This document shows positions 35,238 to 46,026 of a stretch of DNA of 64,000 nucleotides, piece after piece (within the stretch, counting starts at the first letter, position 1; every line of letters begins with the position of its first letter). The position numbers and the translations under genes are program-made. The notes beneath the pieces were generated by a model. The model was not told the DNA's origin. It did no database searches and saw only the letters and a program-made list of their open reading frames with translations. This stretch comes from Ectopseudomonas composti (GTDB lineage: Bacteria > Pseudomonadota > Gammaproteobacteria > Pseudomonadales > Pseudomonadaceae): positions 248,001 through 312,000 of the forward strand of contig NZ_FOWP01000002.1 in the NCBI RefSeq assembly GCF_900115475.1. The letters are read 5' to 3'.

Positions 35238-37007
35238 TTACAGGCCCTGTTCGCTCAGCCACAGATTGAGCGCCGCCAGTTGCCACAGCTTGGACCCACG
35301 CAGCGGCGTGAGCTGGCCCTGCGGGTTAGTCAGCAACTGATCGAGCATGGTCGGGTTGAACAGGCCGCGATCCTGGCTAGGGTCAAGCAGCAGGTCGCGT
35401 ACCCAGCCGAGGGTGGCGCCCTCCAGGTGCTTGAGACCCGGCACCGGGAAATAGCCTTTGGGCCGGTCGATCACCTCACCGGGGATGACCTTGCGCGCGG
35501 CTTCCTTGAGCACGTACTTGCCGCCTTCTGGCAGTTTGAACTGCGCGGGAATGCGCGCCGACAGCTCAGCCACGCGGTAGTCGAGAAACGGCGTGCGCGC
35601 TTCCAGGCCCCAGGCCATGGTCATGTTGTCCACGCGTTTGACCGGGTCGTCGACCAGCATCACCGTGCTGTCCAGGCGCAGGGCCTTGTCCACCGCAGCC
35701 TCGGCACCGGGCATGGCGAAGTGCTCGCGAACGAACTCGCCAGCCATGTCGCCGGTCAGCCAGGCCGGCTGTACGCAGGCGGCGTACTCGTCATGCTCAC
35801 GGTCGAAGAAGGCCGCGCGATAGGCGGCGAAGGCATCCTCGGCGCCATCGACCTGCGGGTACCAGTGGTAGCCGGCGAACAGCTCGTCAGCGCCCTGGCC
35901 GCTTTGCACCACCTTGCAGTGCTTGGCGACTTCGCGAGAGAGCAGGTAGAAGGCGATGCAGTCGTGGCTGACCATCGGCTCGCTCATGGCGCGGAAGGCC
36001 TGCGGCAGTTCCTCGAGAATCTCGTGCTCGCCGATGCGCAGTTGGTGGTGGCGGGTGCCGAAATGCTGGGCGATCAGATCCGAATACTGGAATTCGTCGC
36101 CACGTTCGCCGCCGGCATCCTGGAAGCCGATGGAAAAGGTCAGCAGGTTTTCCACGCCAGCTTCACGCAGCAGGCCGACCAGCATGCTCGAGTCGACACC
36201 ACCAGAGAGCAGCACGCCGACGTCCACCGCAGCGCGCTGACGAATCTCTACCGCTTCGCGCATGGTCTGCAGCGTGCGGTCGCGCCACTCTTCAAAGCCG
36301 TAGCCCACTTCCTCGCCCTGCGGGCCGAACTGCAGTGCCCACCAGGTTTTCTGCTCGACCTTGCCGTCGGCATCGATGCGCATCCAGGTGGCTGGCGGCA
36401 GCTTTTCAACGCCAGCCAGGATGGTGCGCTGAGCGGGCACCACGGCATGGAAGTTCAAATAGTGGTTGAGGGCGACGGCGTCCAGCGTCTTGGCGATATC
36501 ACCACCCTTCAGCAGCGCTGGCAGCGACGAGGCGAAGCGTAGGCGCTCGCCAGTGCGCGACAGGTACAGTGGTTTGACGCCGAGACGGTCACGGGCGATG
36601 AACAGGCTTTGCTTGTCACGCTCCCAGACAGCGAACGCGAACATGCCGTTGAGCTTGGGCAGCAGAGCTTCACCCCAGGCGTGATAGCCCTTGAGCAGCA
36701 CTTCGGTGTCACCGCCGGAGAAGAAGCGATAACCCAGCGTCTCCAGTTCGGCACGCAGCTCGGGGTAGTTGTAAACGGCGCCGTTGAACACCATGGACAG
36801 GCCGAGATCGCTGTCGATCATCGGCTGGCCTGAAGCTTCCGCCAGATCCATGATCTTCAGGCGGCGATGGCCCAGAGCGATGGGGCCCTGACTATGAAAG
36901 CCATGGGCGTCGGGGCCGCGAGGGGCCAGGTGGTGGGTGATGCGCTCGACTGCCGCCAGGTCCGCGGGGCGTCGATCAAAACGTAGTTCTCCAGCTATTC
37001 CGCACAT
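35238..37007 (-). CDS. asnO: N-acetylglutaminylglutamine amidotransferase (AsnB-like)
   Basis: A 589-residue class II glutamine amidotransferase that amidates N-acetylglutaminylglutamine, the last step of NAGGN synthesis. Cys2 (MCGIAGELRF) is the glutaminase nucleophile. The synthetase domain has the PP-loop VGVLLSGGVDSSMLVGLL (about 262-279) and GQGADELFAGYHWYPQ. It differs from ordinary asparagine synthetase in its company: ngg and the M42 peptidase follow on the same strand. Its promoter is in the 113-bp gap shared with a MarR-type regulator, a plausible controller. Confidence 0.93.
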   Translation of the reverse strand: MCGIAGELRFDRRPADLAAVERITHHLAPRGPDAHGFHSQGPIALGHRRLKIMDLAEASGQPMIDSDLGLSMVFNGAVYNYPELRAELETLGYRFFSGGDTEVLLKGYHAWGEALLPKLNGMFAFAVWERDKQSLFIARDRLGVKPLYLSRTGERLRFASSLPALLKGGDIAKTLDAVALNHYLNFHAVVPAQRTILAGVEKLPPATWMRIDADGKVEQKTWWALQFGPQGEEVGYGFEEWRDRTLQTMREAVEIRQRAAVDVGVLLSGGVDSSMLVGLLREAGVENLLTFSIGFQDAGGERGDEFQYSDLIAQHFGTRHHQLRIGEHEILEELPQAFRAMSEPMVSHDCIAFYLLSREVAKHCKVVQSGQGADELFAGYHWYPQVDGAEDAFAAYRAAFFDREHDEYAACVQPAWLTGDMAGEFVREHFAMPGAEAAVDKALRLDSTVMLVDDPVKRVDNMTMAWGLEARTPFLDYRVAELSARIPAQFKLPEGGKYVLKEAARKVIPGEVIDRPKGYFPVPGLKHLEGATLGWVRDLLLDPSQDRGLFNPTMLDQLLTNPQGQLTPLRGSKLWQLAALNLWLSEQGL

Positions 37008-37120
37008 AGTTCCTTACCGGTATTGCCGTTGGGGATGGTGGTTCGGATAGCCCGAACCTTTTACACCAAAACAAGAAAATGCTTTCATGTCAAAGTTTTG
37101 GTTAATGTGTATTGGTGCTT

Positions 37121-37594
37121 ATGAGTGATAAAAAAGTTCCTGGTGAAATAGATTTGTCATCTGTCATGGCCTTCGAGATGCCGCTGTTCCAGGCTCTGCG
37201 GCGCCTGCAGCAGGCAGGGGAGGTGCACGCCAAGCGCCTCGCTCGTTTTGGCGGGCTGACGCCCATGCAGTTGATGGTGCTGCAGGTACTGGCCAGCGAG
37301 ACACGAATGACTGCCAGCGTGCTCAGCAGCCGCGTCAGCCTCACCGCAGCGACGCTTTCTGGTCTGCTCGATCGTCTTGAGGAGCATGGTCTGTTACAGC
37401 GTCAACGCGACGATCAGGATCGCCGGCGCCAATGGCTGCTGATCAGCGCTGCCGGGCGCGAGCTGATCCAGCAGGCACCTTCGCTGATGCCGCCGGAATT
37501 CAATCAGCGGTTTGCCGCCTTGGCCGACTGGGAGCGCCACAGCCTGACCGCAGCGTTGCTGCGTGCCGCAGAACTCTGTGGGGAGATGGAATGA
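37121..37594 (+). CDS. MarR family transcriptional regulator
   Basis: A 157-residue winged-helix regulator. FGGLTPMQLMVLQVLASETRMTASVLSSRVSLTAATLSGLLDRLEEHGLLQRQRDDQDRRRQWLLISAAG covers the MarR HTH and wing (about 45-115, DDQDRR wing tip). ATG 37121 was chosen; an in-frame TTG lies 9 bases upstream. It diverges from the NAGGN operon with 113 bp between starts, so it may control that operon, but it could act elsewhere. The gap is AT-rich compared with the neighbourhood. Confidence 0.85.
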   Translation: MSDKKVPGEIDLSSVMAFEMPLFQALRRLQQAGEVHAKRLARFGGLTPMQLMVLQVLASETRMTASVLSSRVSLTAATLSGLLDRLEEHGLLQRQRDDQDRRRQWLLISAAGRELIQQAPSLMPPEFNQRFAALADWERHSLTAALLRAAELCGEME

Positions 37595-37691
37595 GGCGCG
37601 ATGGTGAGCCTGCCTTTTTCAGAAAAAATTCAAGCAGGGTGTTGACTTAGCATCGCTGCCTGCATAAAGTGCGCGCCTCGCTAAGGCACAT

Positions 37692-37767
37692 GGGTGATTA
37701 GCTCAGCCGGGAGAGCATCTGCCTTACAAGCAGAGGGTCGGCGGTTCGATCCCGTCATCACCCACCA
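37692..37767 (+). tRNA. tRNA-Val (anticodon TAC)
   Basis: A 76-base cloverleaf: acceptor GGGTGAT / ATCACCC, anticodon stem TCTGC / GCAGA around CTTACAA (anticodon TAC), T-loop GGTTCGATCCC-type, and encoded CCA. First of three tRNA genes in a row. Confidence 0.96.
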
Positions 37768-37802
37768 TAGCCTCAGTGAGAAGGACGAAAGTCCACCGAC
37801 GC

Positions 37803-37879
37803 GCAGCGGTAGTTCAGTCGGTTAGAATACCGGCCTGTCACGCCGGGGGTCGCGGGTTCGAGTCCCGTCCGCTGCGCCA
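37803..37879 (+). tRNA. tRNA-Asp (anticodon GTC), copy 1
   Basis: A 77-base cloverleaf: acceptor GCAGCGG / CCGCTGC, anticodon stem CCGGC / GCCGG around CTGTCAC (anticodon GTC), discriminator G and encoded CCA. Preceded by a small GGAC/GTCC hairpin. Confidence 0.96.
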
Positions 37880-37986
37880 TTATTTCCAAGATCGACACAT
37901 CGTCGGTTTGAGATGGCAAGTCCCGCAAGGGCGCCATCAGATGCAGTAGAGATTCAAGAGTTTCTGGACGAAAGTCCAACCGACAC

Positions 37987-38063
37987 GCAGCGGTAGTTCA
38001 GTCGGTTAGAATACCGGCCTGTCACGCCGGGGGTCGCGGGTTCGAGTCCCGTCCGCTGCGCCA
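37987..38063 (+). tRNA. tRNA-Asp (anticodon GTC), copy 2
   Basis: Identical in sequence to the copy at 37803-37879, 184 bp downstream. The upstream GGACGAAAGTCC hairpin is also repeated, so the gene and part of its leader were duplicated in tandem. Confidence 0.96.
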
Positions 38064-38070
38064 TAATACG

Positions 38071-38106
38071 AAACCCGTTGATCGCAAGATCAACGGGTTT
38101 TTTATT
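38071..38106 (+). terminator. Intrinsic terminator of the tRNA operon
   Basis: A 13-bp perfect stem, 38071-38083 with 38088-38100, GCAA loop, ending in a run of T, 7 bases after the second tRNA-Asp. Confidence 0.9.
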
Positions 38107-38209
38107 GCCTGTCATTCAGGGAAATCGCCCTGCGGCTTTTCGTCATCTTGTCTTCACACTGACAACGTAGCTTGCTGACGAAAGATGAAATACCCCAGGA
38201 GAACGCCCG

Positions 38210-38296
38210 ATGGATGACTATCAGGAAGAGCTGCTCGAACGTGACACCCTCGATCAGGACATGCCCGACGTCGAGAACGACGCCACCGAACTCTGA
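38210..38296 (+). CDS. Small acidic protein (28 residues)
   Basis: MDDYQEELLERDTLDQDMPD followed by eight more residues ending ATEL. An AGGAGA Shine-Dalgarno lies 8 bases upstream. Eleven of 28 residues are Asp or Glu. It starts 104 bp after the tRNA terminator and its last 43 bases overlap the 3' end of the AraC gene on the other strand. I half-remember similar short acidic proteins in pseudomonads but cannot confirm. Function unknown. Confidence 0.5.
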   Translation: MDDYQEELLERDTLDQDMPDVENDATEL

Positions 38297-39339
38297 GCTT
38301 CGCCAGCGGCTCGACGCTGTGCGCGCCGGTAGTCGCCCGGTGTATGCCCGAGCCAGCGTTTGAAGGCGCGCTGGAAGGCTTCGGCCGAGGCGAAGCCGAG
38401 CAGATAGGCGATCTCGCCAAAGGCCAGTTCGGTATCTCGGATGTAGGCCGTGGCCAGGTCGCGGCGGGTGTCGTTAAGAATGGTGCGAAATTGCGCGCCT
38501 TCCTCGGCCAGCTTGCGTCGTAGCGTCCAGCTCGGCAGGTGCAGGCTGCGTGCGACTTCCTCCAGGTCCGGCTCATGGCCGTGCAGCAAGGGCCCTAGTA
38601 GCTGGATGACTCGCTCGCGCAGGCTACGCGTGCGGGTTAGCTGCTCCAGTTCGCGTTCGCACAATTCCAGCAGATGCCGCCAGGTGCCAGGGCAATGCTG
38701 CGGATTACGCAGGGCCAGAGTTTCGCTGCTCAGACGCAGACGATTGGCGCCGCTGGCGAACTCCACGGGGCAGCCGAACAGGGGCTCGTAACGCGCGCTG
38801 TAGTCCGGCGCCGGAAATTCGATTTCCACTTTGTCCGCGATGATGCGGCGGTCGACCACCTGGCCGAGGTTGGTCTGCCAGCCGGCCAGCACCGAATCCA
38901 CCACAAAGCGGTTGTAGGCGTTGTAGGGGCTGATGGAATAGAAATGCAGCCAGGCGCCACGGGCATCCTCGCTGAAGCCCGAACGGCCGCGATAATTGGC
39001 GGCATAAAGGGGTTCGAAGCGGGTTAGGGTGCGTGCCGCTTCGCGCAGATCAGGCGCTTGCGCGGCGCAGATGCCGGCCAGGCCAACTTGGCTCAGGCGG
39101 CTGTGGCGGCCCATGTCCAGGCCCATGGCTGGGTTTTCGCACAGGGCTATGGCGCTATGGCCAAGGCGCATGAAGCGCGGGATCGACAGGCGCTCGCGTG
39201 GGGCACTCAGGCGCGCAGTATCCAGGCCGAACTGTTCCAGCAGGGGCTCGGGGCGCTGGCCTTGCTCGCGCACCGCGTCGGCCAGCGCCTGGGTGAAACC
39301 GACGGAGAGATCGCCGAGGCGAACGCGTGATACTTTCAT
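38254..39339 (-). CDS. AraC family transcriptional regulator (Arabinose_bd type)
   Basis: A 361-residue regulator with an N-terminal ligand domain (about 1-220, MKVSRVRLGDLSVGFTQALADAVREQG) and a C-terminal AraC DNA-binding domain (DLEEVARSLHLPSWTLRRKLAEEGAQFRTILNDTRRDLA and IAYLLGFASAEAFQRAFKRWLGHTPGDYR). ATG 39339 overlaps the stop of the nitrilase-like gene by four bases (ATGA), so the two are coupled. It probably governs the divergent fadH gene through the direct repeats at 40428-40462. Confidence 0.9.
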   Translation of the reverse strand: MKVSRVRLGDLSVGFTQALADAVREQGQRPEPLLEQFGLDTARLSAPRERLSIPRFMRLGHSAIALCENPAMGLDMGRHSRLSQVGLAGICAAQAPDLREAARTLTRFEPLYAANYRGRSGFSEDARGAWLHFYSISPYNAYNRFVVDSVLAGWQTNLGQVVDRRIIADKVEIEFPAPDYSARYEPLFGCPVEFASGANRLRLSSETLALRNPQHCPGTWRHLLELCERELEQLTRTRSLRERVIQLLGPLLHGHEPDLEEVARSLHLPSWTLRRKLAEEGAQFRTILNDTRRDLATAYIRDTELAFGEIAYLLGFASAEAFQRAFKRWLGHTPGDYRRAQRRAAGEAQSSVASFSTSGMS

Positions 39340-40361
39340 AGCCATAGATTGATCAGTTGCGCGCCGTGCTCGCTGGCGCCGTGTTCGCTGTGACCGGCAT
39401 CGAAGGCGAGCGCCTGGGGCTGGCCGTTGCGCTCCCACAATCTGCCGCGCAGGTGAACTTGTAGCCCGGCACGAACGCCGTGGCTCAGCAGCTGCTCGTT
39501 AAGGTGGTCGCCGTCTGTCTGGCTGTCCAGGTCGCTGGGTATTGCCAGAAGCTCGATGGTTTCACCGTTACCCGTGCGTGCCTGGCGCAGCTGGTGCATG
39601 TCGCCGCCAAGTAGCACGCCGAGACGACCTGCCGGAGTATCCAGTACCTGCACGGCATCGGCTGCTTCGGTGGTAAGTGCGCCTGCACTGAAGGCGTAGC
39701 GTTGTGGCTGGCCCAAAGGGTTTCCAGCCCGATCGAAGACCAGGCTGGCGTTGTACAGCGGGCCGCGGCCGATTTCGAGTCGACCCCGCTCCACACGAGG
39801 CTCGGGTAGGACGATGGAGCCCGCCACCAAGGTGATCTGGTAGTCGCGCGCCAGGTCGCCGAACAATGCCTGGTAATCACGCGCCATGGCCTTGGCTTTG
39901 GTCCGCAGCATGGCATCGTTCAGGCGTGCGTCACTGCCCGCGCTCAACAATGCAGCAAGAAAGTCCAGCGGGTTGCTGGCGGCTAGCCAGTGCATGGCCT
40001 GCCTGCGCTCGGCGGCGCGGTAGAGCTCTTCCTTCTCGCCAACGGCCAGCAGCCAGGTACCGATATGTTCGGGCAGCACGACGACGGTGCGCTCGTTGAG
40101 CATGCCCTGGTCTCGGGCGTGATCGAGGTAGGCGGCCAGTTTCAGGCGCAGGCGAGCGAGGCTCTGGTAGTCCGCCGCGAACAGTTCCGGCTGGATGCCC
40201 AGCAAGTTACCGCGCGGGCCGGGTTCGCCGATATCGAGCGCGACCTGGCTGCGCAGATCGGAAAGATAGTGGCTGCTGGGGCGCTGCTCGATCCAGTAGG
40301 CGTAGCTGCCAAGAGCGGTCAGCAGTGCGAGCGCGAGTAGAAGGGTGATCAGTAGGCGCAT
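39336..40361 (-). CDS. Nitrilase-superfamily protein lacking catalytic Cys and Lys
   Basis: A 341-residue protein with an N-terminal hydrophobic anchor (residues 1-22) and a carbon-nitrogen hydrolase fold. The first catalytic residue, Glu, is in VVVLPEHIGTW. At the usual Cys position the sequence reads LGVLLGGDMHQL (Gly instead of Cys), and the loop normally holding Lys reads GQPQRYAFSAG. Two of three catalytic residues therefore seem absent, pointing to a non-catalytic or altered role. It heads a two-gene unit with the AraC regulator, diverging from fadH. Confidence 0.78.
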   Translation of the reverse strand: MRLLITLLLALALLTALGSYAYWIEQRPSSHYLSDLRSQVALDIGEPGPRGNLLGIQPELFAADYQSLARLRLKLAAYLDHARDQGMLNERTVVVLPEHIGTWLLAVGEKEELYRAAERRQAMHWLAASNPLDFLAALLSAGSDARLNDAMLRTKAKAMARDYQALFGDLARDYQITLVAGSIVLPEPRVERGRLEIGRGPLYNASLVFDRAGNPLGQPQRYAFSAGALTTEAADAVQVLDTPAGRLGVLLGGDMHQLRQARTGNGETIELLAIPSDLDSQTDGDHLNEQLLSHGVRAGLQVHLRGRLWERNGQPQALAFDAGHSEHGASEHGAQLINLWL

Positions 40362-40427
40362 TTGGTTTTTTCGGTTTGATTGCGGTGCAGGTTAGGTCGG
40401 TAGAGCCGCGCTGCCAATATCTATTGC

Positions 40428-42596
<2,169 letters not shown>

Positions 42597-42601
42597 TCGA
42601 A

Positions 42602-42630
42602 CCAACGCCCCGCCTAGTGTGGGGCGTTGG
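42602..42630 (+). other. Hairpin downstream of fadH
   Basis: CCAACGCCCC (42602-42611) pairs perfectly with GGGGCGTTGG (42621-42630). The following bases (CTATCT) are only weakly T-rich, so termination is uncertain; partial read-through to the next gene is likely. Confidence 0.6.
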
Positions 42631-42662
42631 CTATCTGGCCTGACAACAACGAGGAGAAGCCG

Positions 42663-43094
42663 ATGTCTCTCAATACCCAACTGCATCCTGCCGCCGCGGC
42701 CAGTCTGGAGCGCTGGCATCAGTTCGTCGCCGCCAAGGACTTGAGCGCTTTGCCCGAGTTGCTGCACCCGCAGGCGGTGTTTCGCTCACCCATGGCGCAC
42801 ACTCCGTATCCGGGCGCGCAGGTGGTCAACCTGATCCTCAATACCGTGCTCAAGGTGTTCGAGGACTTCGCCTATCACCGCGAGCTGTCCACGGCCGACG
42901 GCCTGAATGTCGTGCTGGAGTTCTCTGCGCGGGTCGGCGGGCGCGAGCTGAAGGGCATCGACATGATTCGTTTCGACGACTCGGGGCGAATCGTCGAGTT
43001 CGAGGTAATGGTCCGCCCCATGAGTGGCCTGCAGGCGCTCGGCGCCGAGATGGCGCAGCGCCTGGCGCCTTTTCTGGCCGCCACCAAGGGTTGA
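42663..43094 (+). CDS. NTF2/SnoaL-like fold protein
   Basis: A 143-residue single-domain protein of the NTF2/SnoaL-like superfamily (ASLERWHQFVAAKDLSALPELLHPQAVFRSPMAHTPYPG, then GRELKGIDMIRFDDSGRIVEFEVMVRP). Such proteins are isomerases, hydrolases or small-ligand binders; no catalytic set can be named. ATG 42663 has an excellent GAGGAGAAG. It follows fadH by 66 bp and may share its transcript, hinting at a role with acyl compounds. It converges on the TAXI gene. Confidence 0.8.
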   Translation: MSLNTQLHPAAAASLERWHQFVAAKDLSALPELLHPQAVFRSPMAHTPYPGAQVVNLILNTVLKVFEDFAYHRELSTADGLNVVLEFSARVGGRELKGIDMIRFDDSGRIVEFEVMVRPMSGLQALGAEMAQRLAPFLAATKG

Positions 43095-43102
43095 GGTGCG
43101 CG

Positions 43103-44059
43103 CTATTTGAGAACGCCCACTTCTCGATAGAAACGCTCGGCGCCGGGATGCAGTGGAATCGGCAGACCATTGGTCGCCTGTTCCAGCCTGATGCCCTTGG
43201 CGGCCGGGTGCGCTTCGGCCAGGCGGTCGAGGTTCTCGAAGAGCAACTTGGTCATCTGATAGGCCATGGCGTCGGAAACACTGGTTTGGCTGACCAGAAC
43301 GTTGGTGATGGTTGCCGTCGTCACGTCGCGGGTCTGGCCTTTGTAGGTGCCAGCAGGAATGGTGCCCGACTGATAGGCACTGCTGCCGATGCGGGATACC
43401 ACCTGCTGCGGAATGGTGACGAAGGTGATTGGTACGCGCTCGGCCAGGTCGCGAATCGCCGCCATGCCCAGGCCGGCCGACTGCAGGGTCGCGTCCAGTT
43501 GGCCTTTCTCGATCAGTTCGACCGATTCGGCATAGGGCTTGAACTCGACGTGGCCCATGTCGCTATAGCTCAGTCCGGCGGCTTTGAAAATGGCCCTGGC
43601 GTTGAGTTCGGTGCCCGAGCGCGGCGCCCCGACGGAAATACGTTTGCCGCGCAGATCTTCCAGGCTGGTGATCCCCGATGCCTGGCTGGCGACGATCTGG
43701 ATGTAGTTCGGGTAGATTCCGGCAATGGCGCGCAGGCGGTCACGCGGCGCTCTGAAACCCGCTTCTTCATCGCCTTTCCAGGCATCGGCCACCGAGTCGC
43801 CGAGGGCGAAGGCCAGCTGTCCGCGGGCGATCTGCAGCAGGTTGAGGTTCTCCACCGAGGCCTTGGTGGCGCGCACGCTGGTGGTGGAGTCTGGGATGTT
43901 CTCGCTGTAAAGCTCGGACAGGCTCATGCCCAGTGGGTAATAGACGCCACTGGTGCCGCCGGTGAGGATGTTGATGGGGGTTGGATTGGCATGAGCGTTG
44001 GGGCTGTTGGCCAGAATCGCGGCAGCAGCGAGCAGGCCAAGACGCTTGGCTAAGCGCAT
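43103..44059 (-). CDS. TAXI family TRAP transporter solute-binding protein
   Basis: A 318-residue periplasmic binding protein. Signal peptide to about ANA/HA (residue 24), then INILTGGTSGVYYPLGMSLSELYSENIPDSTTSVRATKASVENLNLLQIARGQLAFALGDSVADAW, the TAXI signature. It would deliver a carboxylate-type solute to a fused TRAP permease, but no permease gene is in this window, so it is an orphan here. ATG follows CGGAGAA. Ligand unknown. Confidence 0.92.
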   Translation of the reverse strand: MRLAKRLGLLAAAAILANSPNAHANPTPINILTGGTSGVYYPLGMSLSELYSENIPDSTTSVRATKASVENLNLLQIARGQLAFALGDSVADAWKGDEEAGFRAPRDRLRAIAGIYPNYIQIVASQASGITSLEDLRGKRISVGAPRSGTELNARAIFKAAGLSYSDMGHVEFKPYAESVELIEKGQLDATLQSAGLGMAAIRDLAERVPITFVTIPQQVVSRIGSSAYQSGTIPAGTYKGQTRDVTTATITNVLVSQTSVSDAMAYQMTKLLFENLDRLAEAHPAAKGIRLEQATNGLPIPLHPGAERFYREVGVLK

Positions 44060-44656
44060 GGGGAGTTCTCCGTTGTTGTTATTTTCCTGGGCTGAAAGGT
44101 GTCAGCGTTGTGCGGGCGGTTTTCTTCTGCTGACCGAGGGGCGCGTCAACTGGGCGGGGCAGGGGGCGTTGGCAGGGAAAAGTTGGCAGAGCATGGCTGA
44201 CCTCTTGTCTTTTTTATCAGTCCGGCCGCGCGATTGGTACGCGGGCTCACTCGAGCTGAGCAGATGACGTGCCAGGTTGTCCGACCACTGTTCTAGAGCG
44301 GGCGGGTGAATCGCTTTTGGCTTTTGTAGGCGGAAGTTCGCTTATATATCTTCAGTGGATAGCAAGAATCCGCCGATCAGAAGGTGGCTTGGCTCGATGA
44401 ACCGGCCGAGCGTTTCTTGGCGGAGGCCTTGCTGGCGACGGGGGATTACTTTCCGCTCTTGTCACATTTTTGCCTCTGCGATGATCTTTCCGGCCTGGCT
44501 CGCAGACTGAGTGCCAACCCAGTCACATTGCTCTGGTTCGGTTTTCCCCTAGACTTGCCTGACCTGTCAGGGACGATATTCCGTGCCAGCGCATTCACTG
44601 CACCGGCACGCGACTACGTGCGCGCATATTTCCCCGGTTGGTCCAGAGGGCCCTCA
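44060..44656. other. Roughly 600-bp gap without a clear gene
   Basis: Lies between the divergent TAXI gene and the 455-residue coiled-coil protein gene. An open frame in phase with the latter extends back to 44384 (MAWLDEPAERF), but it lacks a Shine-Dalgarno and family-like sequence. No repeat, tRNA or strong hairpin was seen. It presumably holds two promoters. Confidence 0.5.
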
Positions 44657-46024
44657 ATGAGCATGCAGAACAAGCCGCAGATGGTGGAAGCCGTGATGTT
44701 CTTCAGTGAACGCGGTATCTGCAAACAGATGATGTTCCCTGAGTTCGAAGCTTTGCTCGACGGCGTGGTGAACATGCCCGAATTCGCCGACGAGCAGATG
44801 CGCGCGGTGTTCGTGGTTATCAACCCGCGCCTGCTGGTCAGGGCGGCGGTGTTCTTCTTTCTGGACTTCGACGAGGATGGCCGCCCCGACAAGGGCTGGA
44901 ACATTCCGCTGCAGCACCTGGCCGAACGTGCCGGTCGTGGCCCTGATCTCGGTGCGGGGCCGATACGCTTGGCCTGTCGCAGCCAGTGCCCGGTCTCCTG
45001 GCACCAGATGCATCTGTGGGACCCCAGTCTGGCGCCGGGGCAGAATGATCTGGTACTGCTGCGCGATGCCGCCAAGCGCAACCAGCTTGGGTTGCTGGTC
45101 GAGGACGACAGTGCCCAGGCGGTGGTCGCCGAGCGCTTGCAGGTGGCTTCTGAAGACAAATGGTATGCGCCTGATCCAGCCAAGGAAGTGGCCGACCAGT
45201 TGGCGCAGAAAATGGATCAGGAGCACCGCGCCAAGACCGCGCAACTGATTCAGCAGCAGCGCCTGCGTATCACCAGCCTGACCCAGCAACATGAGGACGA
45301 GCTGGCCAAGCTCAAGCTGGCCGGTGAGGAGCAGAGCAAGAACCTGCAGGCGCAGTTGCATGGGCTGCACCAGGCCCTGCGCCAACAGGAAGAACTCAAT
45401 GCCAATCTCAAAGCGCAGCTGGCCGCCCAGGCAGAAAGCTTCCAGAGCAGCCGCGAGGAAATGATGCAGCAACTGCGCGCGCTCGAACGCCATGGTCGTA
45501 CCGAGGGCGACATCCTGCGTGCGCAGCTCGATGGCGAAATGCGCGCCAAGGTTGCTGCGGCGGTAGCTGAGTACAAGGAGCAGGTCGCCGTACGTGACGT
45601 CGAACTGGCCTATCGCAACGAGCTGGATGCCCAGCTGCAGGCTGAGGTCGAGCGCCTCAAGCGAGAGCGCGATACCTTTGCCAGCCAGGGCAGTGACCAG
45701 GTGCTGGAGCGCCTGGCCAAGCTCGGTGTGGTGTTCGTTGTGTACCATCCCGGCGCCGGGCACCTGACCATTGCGCTGCAGGATGTTGCCCGCTATCAGG
45801 ACAACCCCATGGCCTACGCTGCCAGCAAATGTTTCGTTTCCGAAGAGCAATATCGTCACTGGTTGGCGCACTATCAACAGCCTAGCTGCGATGCGAGATT
45901 GCCGGGTGGTGAGCGTTGCGCCATCCCCATCGACCGTGTCGATACGCCCAGTCGGTTCACCCTGGGTGACTCGAACTGCTGCGCGCGGCACAAGGCGAGT
46001 AGCCGTCTGCGAACCGTCAGCTGA
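44657..46024 (+). CDS. Conserved coiled-coil protein of unknown function
   Basis: A 455-residue protein. Residues 1-165 form a conserved globular part (KPQMVEAVMFFSERGICKQMMFPEFEALLDGVVNMPEF, LACRSQCPVSWHQMHLWDP). About 170-345 is a long coiled coil rich in Gln, Glu and Leu. The C-terminal 100 residues hold Cys in SCDARLPGGERCAIP and NCCARH, perhaps a zinc site. No signal peptide. I recall a homologue in the same position near fadH in P. aeruginosa. The start at 44657 was chosen by conservation of MSMQNKPQMVEA. Function unknown. Confidence 0.75.
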   Translation: MSMQNKPQMVEAVMFFSERGICKQMMFPEFEALLDGVVNMPEFADEQMRAVFVVINPRLLVRAAVFFFLDFDEDGRPDKGWNIPLQHLAERAGRGPDLGAGPIRLACRSQCPVSWHQMHLWDPSLAPGQNDLVLLRDAAKRNQLGLLVEDDSAQAVVAERLQVASEDKWYAPDPAKEVADQLAQKMDQEHRAKTAQLIQQQRLRITSLTQQHEDELAKLKLAGEEQSKNLQAQLHGLHQALRQQEELNANLKAQLAAQAESFQSSREEMMQQLRALERHGRTEGDILRAQLDGEMRAKVAAAVAEYKEQVAVRDVELAYRNELDAQLQAEVERLKRERDTFASQGSDQVLERLAKLGVVFVVYHPGAGHLTIALQDVARYQDNPMAYAASKCFVSEEQYRHWLAHYQQPSCDARLPGGERCAIPIDRVDTPSRFTLGDSNCCARHKASSRLRTVS

Positions 46025-46026
46025 TT

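Noticed and set aside
44384..44656. N-terminal extension of the 455-residue coiled-coil protein
   Set aside because: In frame and open, but no Shine-Dalgarno at 44384 and no family-like sequence; MSMQNKPQMVEA at 44657 fits the remembered homologue start.
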